64,000 nt of DNA from Mytilisepta virgata (lineage: Eukaryota > Mollusca > Bivalvia > Mytilida > Mytilidae), in assembly GCA_028015205.1 (NCBI GenBank), contig CM051521.1, forward strand, positions 97,192,513 through 97,256,512. Direction: 5' to 3'. Below the pieces are notes generated by a model. That model was not told where the DNA came from. It ran no database searches and worked only from the letters and a program-made list of their open reading frames with translations. The translations under genes and the position numbers were made by a program. Of this stretch, positions 50,015 through 62,500 are shown one piece after another. Numbering within the stretch: the first letter of the stretch is position 1; each line of letters starts with the position of its first letter.

Positions 50015-50510
50015 CCTAGAGCAGTCGATATACTTATTGGAAACTATTTTTATCCGGCATAATTTGTAAGGGGAGTAACTCTGAAATCAAACTTCACTTA
50101 TAACATTGGACAGATGAGGTAAAAAATTCAAAAGAATGGAAGAAGAATTCCAATCAAATTTTATCAGTATTAAATTTGACTCAGTAATTCTTTTAGTCCT
50201 AACTATACTGTTCAACATGCTTGATCATGTTAGTAAAATATCATGCATCAGTTCTTTATCATTACATAATACAATGTATGTATATATACTGTAAATTCAG
50301 TAATGGTATATAACAAATAATATGCAATGTACATGTAAAAGTTTCTTATTGGTTGGAGCCATTCTATGTACTTTTGTTGAAACGGACACGAAATTGAATA
50401 TATAAAACAAAATGAGTGTTGGCATAGTCAAGCAATGGTAATAGCTTGTATGTTGTAGACTGAAATAGGTGTTGATATACAAGTGTGTACTTACTATAGG
50501 TGATAGCATA

Positions 50511-50539
50511 TCACCTGGAATAGATAAGCTCGGAATAAC
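50511..50539 (-). CDS. Candidate terminal coding exon of the ADAP-like gene
   Basis: The PH2 exon ends in phase 1 at a strong GTAAGT donor (below 53315), so a last exon is required. On the minus strand a T-rich tract followed by GCAG at 50543-50540 is a good acceptor. Read in the required phase, the exon adds SYSELIYSR and then TGA. This gives 24 residues after the start of the last PH2 helix segment (FKLVM), the same length as my recollection of the vertebrate ADAP1 tail. A GTAAGT also follows about 30 nt past the stop, so the UTR might be spliced. No conserved motif backs this exon; it rests on phase, acceptor and length only. Confidence 0.45.
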
Positions 50540-53500
50540 CTGCAAATGAATAATTTCATCCCATCTAAGTATTGCTAGAGATGTCAGATAATGTACGATA
50601 GAGAAGCAAGTTAACTTTACAGTAAACCTATTAAGTGAAATGAATTTATGTTCCTAATTCCTGATAATCACCAGCTAATGCAATTATCCCCATCTATCAC
50701 TTAAATGGCAAGAAAATGGTGAAAAGATTTGTATATTTCTTTAACTGAAATATTAACATGTGAAAATGCACTTGCACAACTGACAGTCCACCCTAATAAC
50801 TTATGGTAGTTTAATAAGAATTTACAAGATACACATACATAAACTTCAGATAATTTCCTGGATCAAACCTCCTGACATTGAACTTACAGTATACATACCA
50901 CCTAAATTAATATTCATGCAAATGTTAGAACATCATTGCAGCTTCAAATTACATATACATGCTATCTCATGTAACTGTATACATAACTGTCTCTTATAAT
51001 TATAACCACATAACAACCATTGTATATATGACATGTGACAAAGGTTACTGGGCTAATCTATCTTTTCTAAAGAGTCAACACCTGAAATTTTCTTACATTT
51101 AAACTATTTGTATAATCTGTGTTGGTTAGTGTAAAACTTTCAAAATGATTCAATATTGAACTGAAAGATTTTTAGTCTAGATTAGGCCCTGTACCTGCAT
51201 TTTTTATATGGTACTAGCATTTATATGCAAGCAATATTTGCTTTCTGTAGTAATTTTTAAGTGTAATATACTATTTGCTTTAATAATGAGGAATGCATTT
51301 AGCTGCATGATTAATGCTGGGTGAAATGTCTGCTAAATACCTATTTTTTCAGGGCTAAGCACTGATCATACATCTTTTTATCTGCAATTGTATTTTTCAA
51401 ATAAGTATAATCTTTGACCCTGTAGTGATTTTTCATGGTATTATCTTGAATTGCCTTTTGAACTATGGTAGAACTATTGCTGCTCAAACTCTACACACTA
51501 AATTACTGTTGGTATCTTGAAATAGTTTTGAGATTAGATTAAAAACTATATTATTAAGAGTTCTGATTTCTAAAACTCTCCTTGCAAATAGAAATTCTTT
51601 AAGATTTTGTTTTTTGAGCTACCAATGTTCAACAGCAATGTAAATTTATAAAACATATTTTCTATAGCTTTATTTGTTATCATATCATCAACTTGCCCCT
51701 TAGAATTCTTTTCAAAGAATATTTTGGACATTATTTGAGTGAACAATATTACTTTCTTTCAGATATACAAAGGCAATTCATAACAAATCCATTTTATTAT
51801 TCAAAACATCAATAAGTTTGCAAGGCAATACAAACACACATATTCAGTTATTTTCAACCACTGTCTAACAAAACAAAAAGCAGACAATAATCAGAATTAA
51901 AACTATCAAAACCTTTATAAATCGTGCATATTTAGGCATGTTATAAGTTTTCCCATAATATTTTGTTTCCATCCGGTTCTTTAAAAAATTTTGAACTGTT
52001 ATCTTTGAACAGGGTGTTATTTACAATGTCCTATTTGAAGAGTGCTTTTGGCTCAATTTGAAATATAACACAACAATAATTTTTATCTAATAGAAGAAGA
52101 AAATAATGAAATATTAGTAATATTAGTCTTACTGTATTACAGCTAAGTTATGATAGAAATAAAATATATCATTACAAATGGTCATCTTCTATGGAAAAAA
52201 ACATTTTGTAGTTCAATAAAGAGAAATCTAATCCATAAAATGGGATATGAAATAATGGCCTCATCAAAGTGTTAAATATAGCTGCTTCCCACTTGCCCGC
52301 CAAAGTTAAAATCTTGTTGAGCAAGTTAAAATTGATAGGTGCATGTCTGTTGCGCACTTCAGTGCTGTTAGTGTTTTGATTTGAATTCCCGAACCACTTC
52401 CATCAACCAAATTTTGATTGGTCGATATTGCTTCAGAATCAAATGGAATCAACCTATACAAATTTTTCATCCTATTTAGTAACGACCCCCAAAATGATCA
52501 AAAGTCTAATATTTTCGAAGGGATATGTTTCAGAAATTAAAAGAATATACAGAGGTTGGATGAAACTGAGAATTTTAATCACAATGGTTACTATTCACTA
52601 ATGGGGTTATGTTCTGCAACATGTGAAAACTGTTAGAGAATGAGAATATTGGGCCATTTATTAAGGGTTCAATAACATTTGGGAAAGAATCACTGAAATT
52701 GCATGAAAAATCAGACTGTCATACAAAGTAAAATCTAAATTAAACTATTGCTGTTAAAATGCTTCAAACACTGAACATGGGTCAACTGAGCTTAAAATTT
52801 AGAAATGTTTATTTCCTCTGCAAATTTGGGAAGCCCTTTACATATTATGTGGAAATTCAAAATAAATGTTTATAGACATGATATACATTTGCCATGAATT
52901 TAACAACTAATAGAAACAATACAATTCAAACATGTTTGCTTAGTTCATCATTTTTTTTTTTTGTAAATTAACAGGTGCAAGTGAAATTTTACCTACAGGT
53001 AAAAAACTATTTCTAACACTAATACAGTTAAGCTGTTTTACAGATAATGTATGCCAAATTTAACAAGACAATAATATATATATATATCGGTGGGGGTTCT
53101 TCATTACCCCGGTATTTAGTAAAATTCAATGGTATAGGTGGGTGGTTCTAACTTGTTTTACTTTCTGTGTGGTGGGGGGGGGGGCATAGCATTTTCTGGA
53201 ACAGCCCTTATATGACTAGCAAACATACCTGTCCACAAAATTTCAATAATCATGGTAACCATGCAAACATACAACTTGGCTAACACAGCAGAAATACCAG
53301 CCAAATGTACTTACTCCTTAAATCCTGAGATGTTGGTTCAGAGGTCATTACTAATTTGAATGCTTCAATCCATTGGTCCATATCTTCTCTGGTATCAGCA
53401 CTAAGTATGTATGGTCTATTAGGTGTGATAAGTGTGAAAACATATACCATACTGGACCTCACACCTTCAGCTCCCATTTTGACATCATATCCTCCATCCA

Positions 53501-56500
53501 TGTGTCCTATATATACTTCACCCTTTGGAAAAGGGCTCTGTAATTTAAATTTATAAATAGTCACTAACAGATCTTATAATAAGGCTATAATTTTAATCCA
53601 ATGAGAAAAATTCATTCTAAAAACTTGACAACAAAATATATTTCCATGTTGTACAACTGGAATCCATATTTTTTCCTTTTCGTATAACCAGTAACCGCAG
53701 GCTTTGTTTTGAAAATTAGACCTAATTTGAGTTTTACGACATCAATAAAATTATTTCTTTAATACATACACATATGTACATGTACTATTACTTAGCTTAT
53801 TAGTCTATCATTTAAAAGGAATAAAATTCAGATGCGTTTATAATGAACACAAACGCATCAACTTATCAGTTATAATTAGTGTAAAGCATGATTCAATTTC
53901 AAATTCAAATTTAGATGTATTCATAATGCACAAAGATGCATTATTTGTATCTTGGAAAACTTTAAAGTGTTACCAAGTGACATAACTTAACACAAATAAT
54001 ACATACAGTTTTACTCTTCTTATTTCAAGCTCAACAAAACATTTTTAGGTACCAGGACTTTTTAATTATCCAGACAAAATATAAAATAAGTAATATCTAG
54101 ATTTTGGGACTAACAAACTAATCTGAGTTATAAACATTAAATTAAGAAAAGGGTTATTGTTAATGTGCACATGTAGTAGTTTATCTCTGTTTAGTAAAAT
54201 TTCCCTATGATCTTTCTAACAATCCTTGAAACCCAGTTTTGTCTGAGTATAGTCACTTGAAAGACTTCAACTTAAAAAGTGTTCGACTCATGCCTATGCA
54301 GTGCTTACCTCCAAATAAATTACTGTCAGATATAGCTGATTGACACTTATCAGGTTTATTTGTTTATATTATAAATACATGTTTATGTGGTAAACATTGT
54401 GATGAAAACAATGGATTCATATCAGTGGCCTGAATTACTAGAAAAATTAATTCGTCATTACAACTGGAAATAAATAACTTCAAATACTGCTAGTTAATCT
54501 AGGTAAGAAAAATACATGTTCCACCTGAAAGCAACCAGTTTTAACTTAAGAAGGTAAAAAAATTACATTCTTTAACTTAGGAACAAAAAGATATTTCAAC
54601 AAAAGCTACCGTTTTAGGTTGTATATAATACCCATTTATACATTATACGCATCCCTTATTAGGCCAAAATTTCCTGGTAAAAAAGCTTGTTCTACTATAT
54701 TATATGCAGGGGGGTTTAGAAAAATGGTGGTGTGACAGACAAAAAATTCCAAACATATATGTGTCAAAAATCGAAAAATACGGCTGTATTTGGCGATTGA
54801 ACGCTTCCGCTAAAACGGCATTATATAATAAATAATAAAGTAGAAATATGTTAATTTTAATTGTATATGGTTCCTAAACAGTAGTATTTTATACACAACA
54901 GCTAGAAAAAGTTGCTATTTTAATACAATATTATGTTTTTGGGCCTTAGAAAATATAAAAATCGGCAACAGCTTTTGAATATGTCGGCGACAGTTTTTGA
55001 TAAATGCATTTCACAAATGTGTTGTAAAGAAATTTAAAAAAAAAAACCTAACTACTAATTGCGTTTTCTGTTTACCATTTTAATTAAAAGAATATTGATG
55101 GGTAATAATTGTGTCTTCAAAGCCAGTTTTAATTAATAAGTATACCTGGCTTGGGACGTGACCACGCTATTGTTTATCCTTTGTAATAAAAAGAACAATT
55201 GTGTATGGATCAAATAAATTTAAGATCCCTTTATGTGTACTCATCTTATCAAGCAACATTAAGAAAAAGTATATAAGACCTGGGTGCTAATGAAATGATT
55301 ATCCTCCAAATTTTCGTTACCAGAAGATGGGTAAAATTAGACAGACTTTTACTGCTCGCGAGAAACTTAAAGTTGTCATGTACACCGAGGCCCATGGGAA
55401 GAGAGCAGCTGGCCGAGAATAGTCTGTCAAAGAGGTACATGTTAGACTCTGGAGAAAACAGAAAGATAGACTCCAAGCCATGCCATGTACAAAGATGGCA
55501 GACCGCAAGACTGCCGCACACTACCCTGGTTTAGAGACAGAGCTGCTAAAATGGGTCACTGAACGTTGTCAACAAGGTGTTGCAGTATCGACAACTGAAC
55601 TACGCATAAAAAGCCGTTCACATGACAAAGTCCTTCATCATTAACAACAGAAAAACTAGAAACTACAGCTTATCACATATCAGCAACACAGATCAAATGC
55701 CTCATACATTCGACTTGCCAGCAGACTACCATAGCCCAGAAAGGTTCAAAGACAGTGTCCATAAAGACAACTGGTAATGAGGAGAATCTGCACTGCAGAT
55801 GGAGGGAAGGAACCATCCTACATTGTCTTTAAAAGAAAGACCATGCCGAAACTTCAATTCTTAAAGAAAACAAAATAGACCTAGCCATTATGCCAGGGGG
55901 CATGACCAGCATGTTACAACCACTAGATGTTGGAGTTAATGGAAATAATGCTACGTCAAAAGTGGAACACATGGATTGCTGGCGACGACCATTCCTTCAC
56001 AAGTTGTGGACATCTGAGGAAACCAGAGCTGCCAACCATCTGTAGCTGGATCGTCGAAGCATGGGAGCAGTTAGACCCACAGATCATCGTCCGTTCCTTT
56101 AAGAAGTGCTTCATTTCCAATGCGTTAGATGGCAGTGAAGATGACATTCTGTGGGAAGACAACATTGCCGCCAGACCGGAAACCCCAGAGAGTGGCGATG
56201 AGGCCAAACTAGAAGATCGTGAAATTTTCTACATCACAGATGATGAAGATGACATGACCTAATCCATATCGGACCGGATATCATCCCTCGACCCATATCA
56301 GACCTGAGACAAGCCCTCAGTCCAATATTGGAGTCTCAGGATAATACCCGGTTTGATATGATTGGGTCATGCATTAATCTATAACTATCACTGACAGTTG
56401 TATTCCTATGACTCATGAAAAGCTTGATATCACTTGCCAAAGCCACAATGATAATAGTATAAATATCTTGAAATTCAAATACTCAAAATCTATGAGTGAC

Positions 56501-59500
56501 TGTACAACACAATAATTCACCAATGCTCATAGCAAATGAGTCAATTATTAATTCTGTTCATTAGCAAGTTGCAGATTTCAGGTATTTAAAAATTTCAAGA
56601 TTAATTACTGTGCTTTTCTAATGGTAAAACTGAAAAAATTTAATAAGAAAATATGAGAGATAATGTTTTTAGTGGGAATGTTTAAGTGTCTATTTAGCAT
56701 CAAATGTGTCAGCATCTATTATTATGTCAATTCCTTGAGTGTAAGAGAAGCAATTATTTCACACTTTAATGGTGGATTTTCTTTCCCTCAGGAATCATAA
56801 CATTTCATCTCTCTCAATTAATTAAAACATTATCAATGCTCGTCTTTACTGGATCTCCCATGTTCTTCTAGATGTAAATGACCAGAGTGGTATTTCTCAT
56901 CTTCTAAAGAAAATTACTGATAATAAATATATATACAATTAATCCTCTACTAAAAATCTGGTAGAAATAATAATTTTTCTTCTCCTTACCAATGGATCTT
57001 CAGAATACATTAATTTTCTATTATCAAGCGTAAACCAGCGCTTCTTAAAACCATCATTCTTGCCTGGTCCCATTTTCTGTAGCCAGCCTTCTAATGTGAA
57101 GTCATTTGTTAAACCATCTGCTAACTATAACAATCAAATATTGATTAACATGTTACTGAATTTTAATATACCGTTCTTATAAGTAACATTAGGTACATTC
57201 CTGAGTTAACCCTTTATCTCCTTTCATATCTAAATCTGCAGTCATAATAAATTACTTAATAGGAATAAATCAAAAATTAATTAATGAATGATGAGAATCC
57301 TTTCTAAGTATTAATAACACAAATTCTAAGCTTGAGATTTCTGCAAATTCAGAGATGAATTTCCCAGCCAAGAAAAAAAATGGAAATGCTGTACCGGAAA
57401 CCTTATTGCTATGTGTAATAAAGAATCCATAATGGACAAAACCAGATCACTACAAAACAGAATAAGATCATCCCAGGCAATTCTGTTACCAATTATAAAC
57501 TCATTAAAATTTGATATCAGTAGTTCAGACTAATAAGAACTGACAATATTGTAAAATGTTTTTATTGCAGTCAATTTATTGTTTGTTTTTTTTTTGACAG
57601 AATATCATTGAAAGCAATAAATTACCATATTCGAGTACATTTTACAAAAAGTTACAATCAAAACAACAAGCACTAAAAAAATACCTCCTTTTCATCTTTA
57701 TCTGGATGAGCTATCCGTCTCCATTCAAACTTTGCTGCCCTAATAGCATAATACCAATCTACAATGTCCTACAAAACAAGGTACAATGTTATAGTATACC
57801 TTATAGATTATAAATATGTAATGAGAAACTAGAGGCACCCAGGAGCCTGTATCGCTCACATGTACTATGTTATCTTGACTGAAAGCCTGGAACACTACTG
57901 TCAAGTTCAAATTGGCTCACTGGTTACAAACAAGAATATCTTTCAGTGAACTTTCTCACTAGGTTCTATGCTCAACTAAGTTCTGCTTTGGCAGCCATCT
58001 TGGATGGTGGACAGGGTCATAGGATAACTAAGGATCATTAAGGCAAAGTTTTGTTCCAATTGGCCAAGTGGTTTCAGACTAGAAGATGTTTAAGTAAATT
58101 TCAAATTTGGTCCTATGTTAAACTATGTTTGGCTCCAGCGGCCATCCTGGATGATGGCTCGTGTCATCAGATATATTTCTGAAAGAGGACCACCTAAGGA
58201 CCATTGCTGCCTAGTTTTGTTCCAATTGGCCAAGCGGTTTCAGACAAGATCATTAAGTAAATTTCCCATAGGGTTCAATTTTTAACTATGTTCAGCTCTA
58301 GTGGCCATCTTGGATGATGGTTCGTGTCATCAGATATAATTCTGAAAGAGGACCACCTCAGGACCATTGCTGCCTAGTTTTGTTCCAATTGGCCAAGCGG
58401 TTTCGGACAAGAAGATCTTTAAGTAAATTTCCCATAGGGTCCTATTTTAAACTATGTTTGGCTCTGGTGGCCATCTTGGATGACGGGCGGGATCATCAGA
58501 TATAATTCTGAAAGAGGACCACCAAAAGCTCATTCCATTAATGTTTGGTCCCAACTTACTCAGTACTTAAGGAATTTTTCAACATAATTTTCTGCATTAT
58601 TTTTTCCAGGATTTGCCTGTATTGCTCACCTGGATTTAACTTGTCCACCTTCAGCAGGACTGATAGTTTAAGTGTTGCAGTTATCTTGGCCAATTTTCCC
58701 ATATGTTCAATTTTAAACAAAGTTAGAGTGTGGTGGCCATCTTAGTTGACATTCAAGGTTATCAAACATAATTCTCTCAGAGACCATTGCTGGTATTAGT
58801 TTGGTGTCCAAATGGCCAAGTTTAAGGTATGGTGACTGCAAATTATATTTTCCCTAGGGTCCTATGTTAAACTAAGTTCAGCTTTGGTGACCATCTTGAT
58901 TGACAGACCAGGTCAGTGAACACAATTATGAAAGGGGAACATCTAATGACCATTGTTGCCAAGTCTGGTCCCAATTGGCCATTTGGTCTCAGATCAGAAT
59001 ATTTTTTAATGCATTTTCCCATAGGGTCCTTTGTTTAACTAAGTTCAGCTGTGGTGGCCATCTTGGTTGACATTCTGGGTCATCGGACACAATTCTGACA
59101 GAGGACCATTTAAGGACCATTTCTGCCAAGTTTGGTCACATCACTGATTTCATATTGGCATGAAAAACACAAAATTGTAGAGGACCATGTAAGGATCATT
59201 CCTGAAATGTAACAATTCAATTGCTTATGTAGTTTCAAAGAAAAAGATTTTTGTGAAATTTCAGCCGATCAGAGCGCACAGTTGACCCTGGCAGCCATGC
59301 TGAATTTCAGATCGGCACTAAAAAAACATCAATTTTATTAGGGACCATTATCTGATCATTCAGGCATATTACTTCTATCTGTCAAACCTTTTCTGACAAG
59401 AAGATGTTTGTAGATATTTCCCATAGGATGATATGTTAAATGTATCCCATAGTGGTGGACATCTTGGATTTCAGATCGGCACAAAAAACATAAACATTTT

Positions 59501-62500
59501 AGAGGACCATGTAAGATCATCATTCCTGCAATATAACAATTCAATTGTTTTTGTAGTTTCAGAGAAGAAGATTTTTTTAATTTCAGCCAATCAGAGTGCA
59601 TAAATGGCCTGGGCAGCCATGTTTTAGAATTTCGGATCAGCACCAAAAACAACCATTTTGTTAGGGACCATTATCTGATCATTCAGGCATAATATTACTT
59701 CAATCTATCAAACCGTTTCTGACAAGAAGATGTTTCCATGTATTTTCCATAGGATCCTATGTTAAATGTGTCCCGTGGTGGTGGCAATCTTGGATTTCAG
59801 AAAAAACATAAACTTTGTAGAGGACCATGTAAGGATCATTCCTGCAATATAACAATTCAATTGCTTTTGTAGTTTCAGAGAAAAAGATTTTTTAAATTTC
59901 AGCAAATCAGAGTGCACAAATGGCTCTGGCAGCCATGTTGAATTTTTGATCAGAACCAAAAACATAAAATTTGTAGAGGACCATCCAATGAACATCCCTA
60001 CCAAGTTTGGTTTCAATTGGCCATGGGGTTTTGGAGAAGAAGATTGAAATGTGAAAAGTTAACGGTCGGACGGACGACGGACGATAATGGACGCAAAGTG
60101 ATGGCAATAGCTCACCTGGCCTTTTAGCTAAAAATTAGTTTTGTAAATAATGTTGTTTTGTTTTGTTTTTTTTTCTGATTTCCCTATTTTAGTGATATTG
60201 TCAGTAATGGTCCACAGTATGATGAACATTAGGGCTACAATGATACATGCACTTTCGATTTGGATTCGATTTTCAATTTTTATGACTCAATTCAGTTATT
60301 TTCCATTCGATTCTATAATAATGAATATTCATGGTATTATCATTTTCCTATGGTTTTTTCTTTTGAAGTTTGATATGTTTTTCAGAAATGCATATTACAA
60401 ATAGTTTTTGAAAGATTAAAATTTTACTCAAAATCTGCAAGAATTCATATTTTAGCTAACTTTTTAAACTGCTTTGTAGTTTTGATAGTGAGTACAGAAC
60501 AGGGTTGCTGAAATTCTAGTATCTGGTCTTACAAATTTTCATAGACAAGTTCAATTATCTGGTCAAATTCAATATTATTCCACAAGAATGATAATCAAAC
60601 AGTTTTTATCCGTTTCTTTTATTCTTCCATACAACAGACCTTATTTGCCCAGCTTCTTTTTTTTTTTTACAGAAACTCCACGTGATGATCAAGTGGCAGT
60701 GCTTTTTCAGCCATATTTTTTAGGTTTAGAGATTATTAAAAAGTAAATGAAAAACAGAAATGAATTTGGTTTGTTTGTTTATTTGGGGTATTATGCTGTT
60801 TTCAGCACATTTGGCTATTTCGCAGCGTCCAGTTTTTATTGGTGGAGGAAGCCAGAGTACCTGGAGAGAACTACCAACCTTCGGTAGGAAAATTGGCAAT
60901 CCTTGTCAATTTAGATAGGAGTCGAACACACCTGGCCACAGGTGAGATTCAAATTCACAACCTCAGTGTTGACAGGTTAGTGATCATTAGTAGTCATGAC
61001 GAACTACCTAGACCCCTCGGCCACCGAGCCCATGAAACGAATTTGGAGTTGAAAATTTCGGGATCAGAACTGCACCAAAATTTGAAGAAGATAAATCAAA
61101 AATTGAATCGAACAGCATGAACTGTGATTCCAATGCATCGAGATGAATCGTTTCAGCTCTAATAAATATTCATTTAAAATCAACATGAACTTTTATTTAA
61201 ACATGATTTCCATGGACTGTAGAGGTTAAACAGGATGAAGTAAAGAAATATAAATGAATTTTTTTAGGGTTTTGTAGGGTTCAGAAATGGAAAGGCAAAA
61301 ATCAATCTTGATCTCCTATTTATAGTAAGAGACAAATATTGGAATTTTTGAGAGTATATAAGTACACACACATTTGTTAAGCAGGGGTTGGTAGACAGAA
61401 ATCATGAAGTCAATAATGAAAGAAATACACCAATTTTTTAGAACCATAACTATTGAACAGTGAAAGTGAAAATCGTCAATATCGGAACGGTGAAAGTGGA
61501 AATCGTCAATATCGAACTTGACCTCCATTTTGTCATCAGTAACAACATATTAAAATTTGAAAAGCTTTGGTTGAACAGTTCATAAGTTATCACACGGACA
61601 CCACTGGAAAAGCCATTTATCAATCTTTCAAGAACCATAACTCTTGAACGGTGAAAGTGAAAATTGTCAATATCGAACTTGACCTCCATTTTGTCATCAG
61701 TAACAACATATTAAAATTTGAAAAGCTTTGGTTGAACAGTTCATAAGTTATCACACGGACACCACTGGAAAAGCCATTTTTCAATCTTTCAAGAACCATA
61801 ACTCTTGAACGGTGAAAGTGAAAATCGTCAATATCGAACTTGACCTCCATTTTGTCATCAGTAACAACATATTAAAATTTGAAAAGCTTTGGTTGAACAG
61901 TTCATAAGTTATTGCACGGACACTGTTTGGCAGCCGCCCGCCCGCCCGCCCACCGTACATCACCAAATTAATAACCGATATTTTCCTATGAAAATCCAGT
62001 TAAAAACTGACTACAGAAAAAACTACCGGTAATCAACATGGAGGTTTAAACAAGCTTGAAAAAATTTTAAAAAGTTTTCGTATGTTGATTATAAATTCTA
62101 AATCCATTTAGCGTAAATAACAGACAATTCTTCATAGTATTTTCTGAAAAATAATTCATTACTATTTGAGTTGTGGTTTAAATTCACTATTTGATCAATA
62201 TTTATAATAAAAATATAAAAATTGAAAGCTGTGTAAATGTTTTACAGGATTAGTGTAAATAGTAGCATTAGATTGTGTAACATCAATAGTATATAAACTA
62301 CAGGCTCTCAAGAGCCTGTATCACTCACTTGGATTTAACTTTTCCACCTTCAGCAGGACTGAAAATTTAAGTGTAGCAGTTAGCTTGGCTGGTTTTCCCA
62401 TCAGGTACAATGTTAAACAAAGTTACGCTGTGGTGGCCATCTTAGTTTACATTCAAGGCTATCAAACACATTTCTAAAAGAGGACCATTGCTGCCAGTAG

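Noticed and set aside
49940..50016. tRNA-like sequence with good A and B boxes taken as a tRNA gene
   Set aside because: No 3' acceptor strand pairs with the 5' end, and it continues into a 349-bp body with tail and target duplication, so it is a SINE head.
53356..53556. Plus-strand open frame opposite the ADAP PH2 exon
   Set aside because: Shadow of the exon on the minus strand, which has domain similarity and splice sites.
58314..58505. Open frames [15 protein letters not shown] at 43.6 and 58.3 kb as a conserved small protein
   Set aside because: The identity extends across non-coding parts of two copies of one repeat element.
60839..61120. 93-codon plus-strand open frame
   Set aside because: It is the complement of a tRNA-derived SINE.
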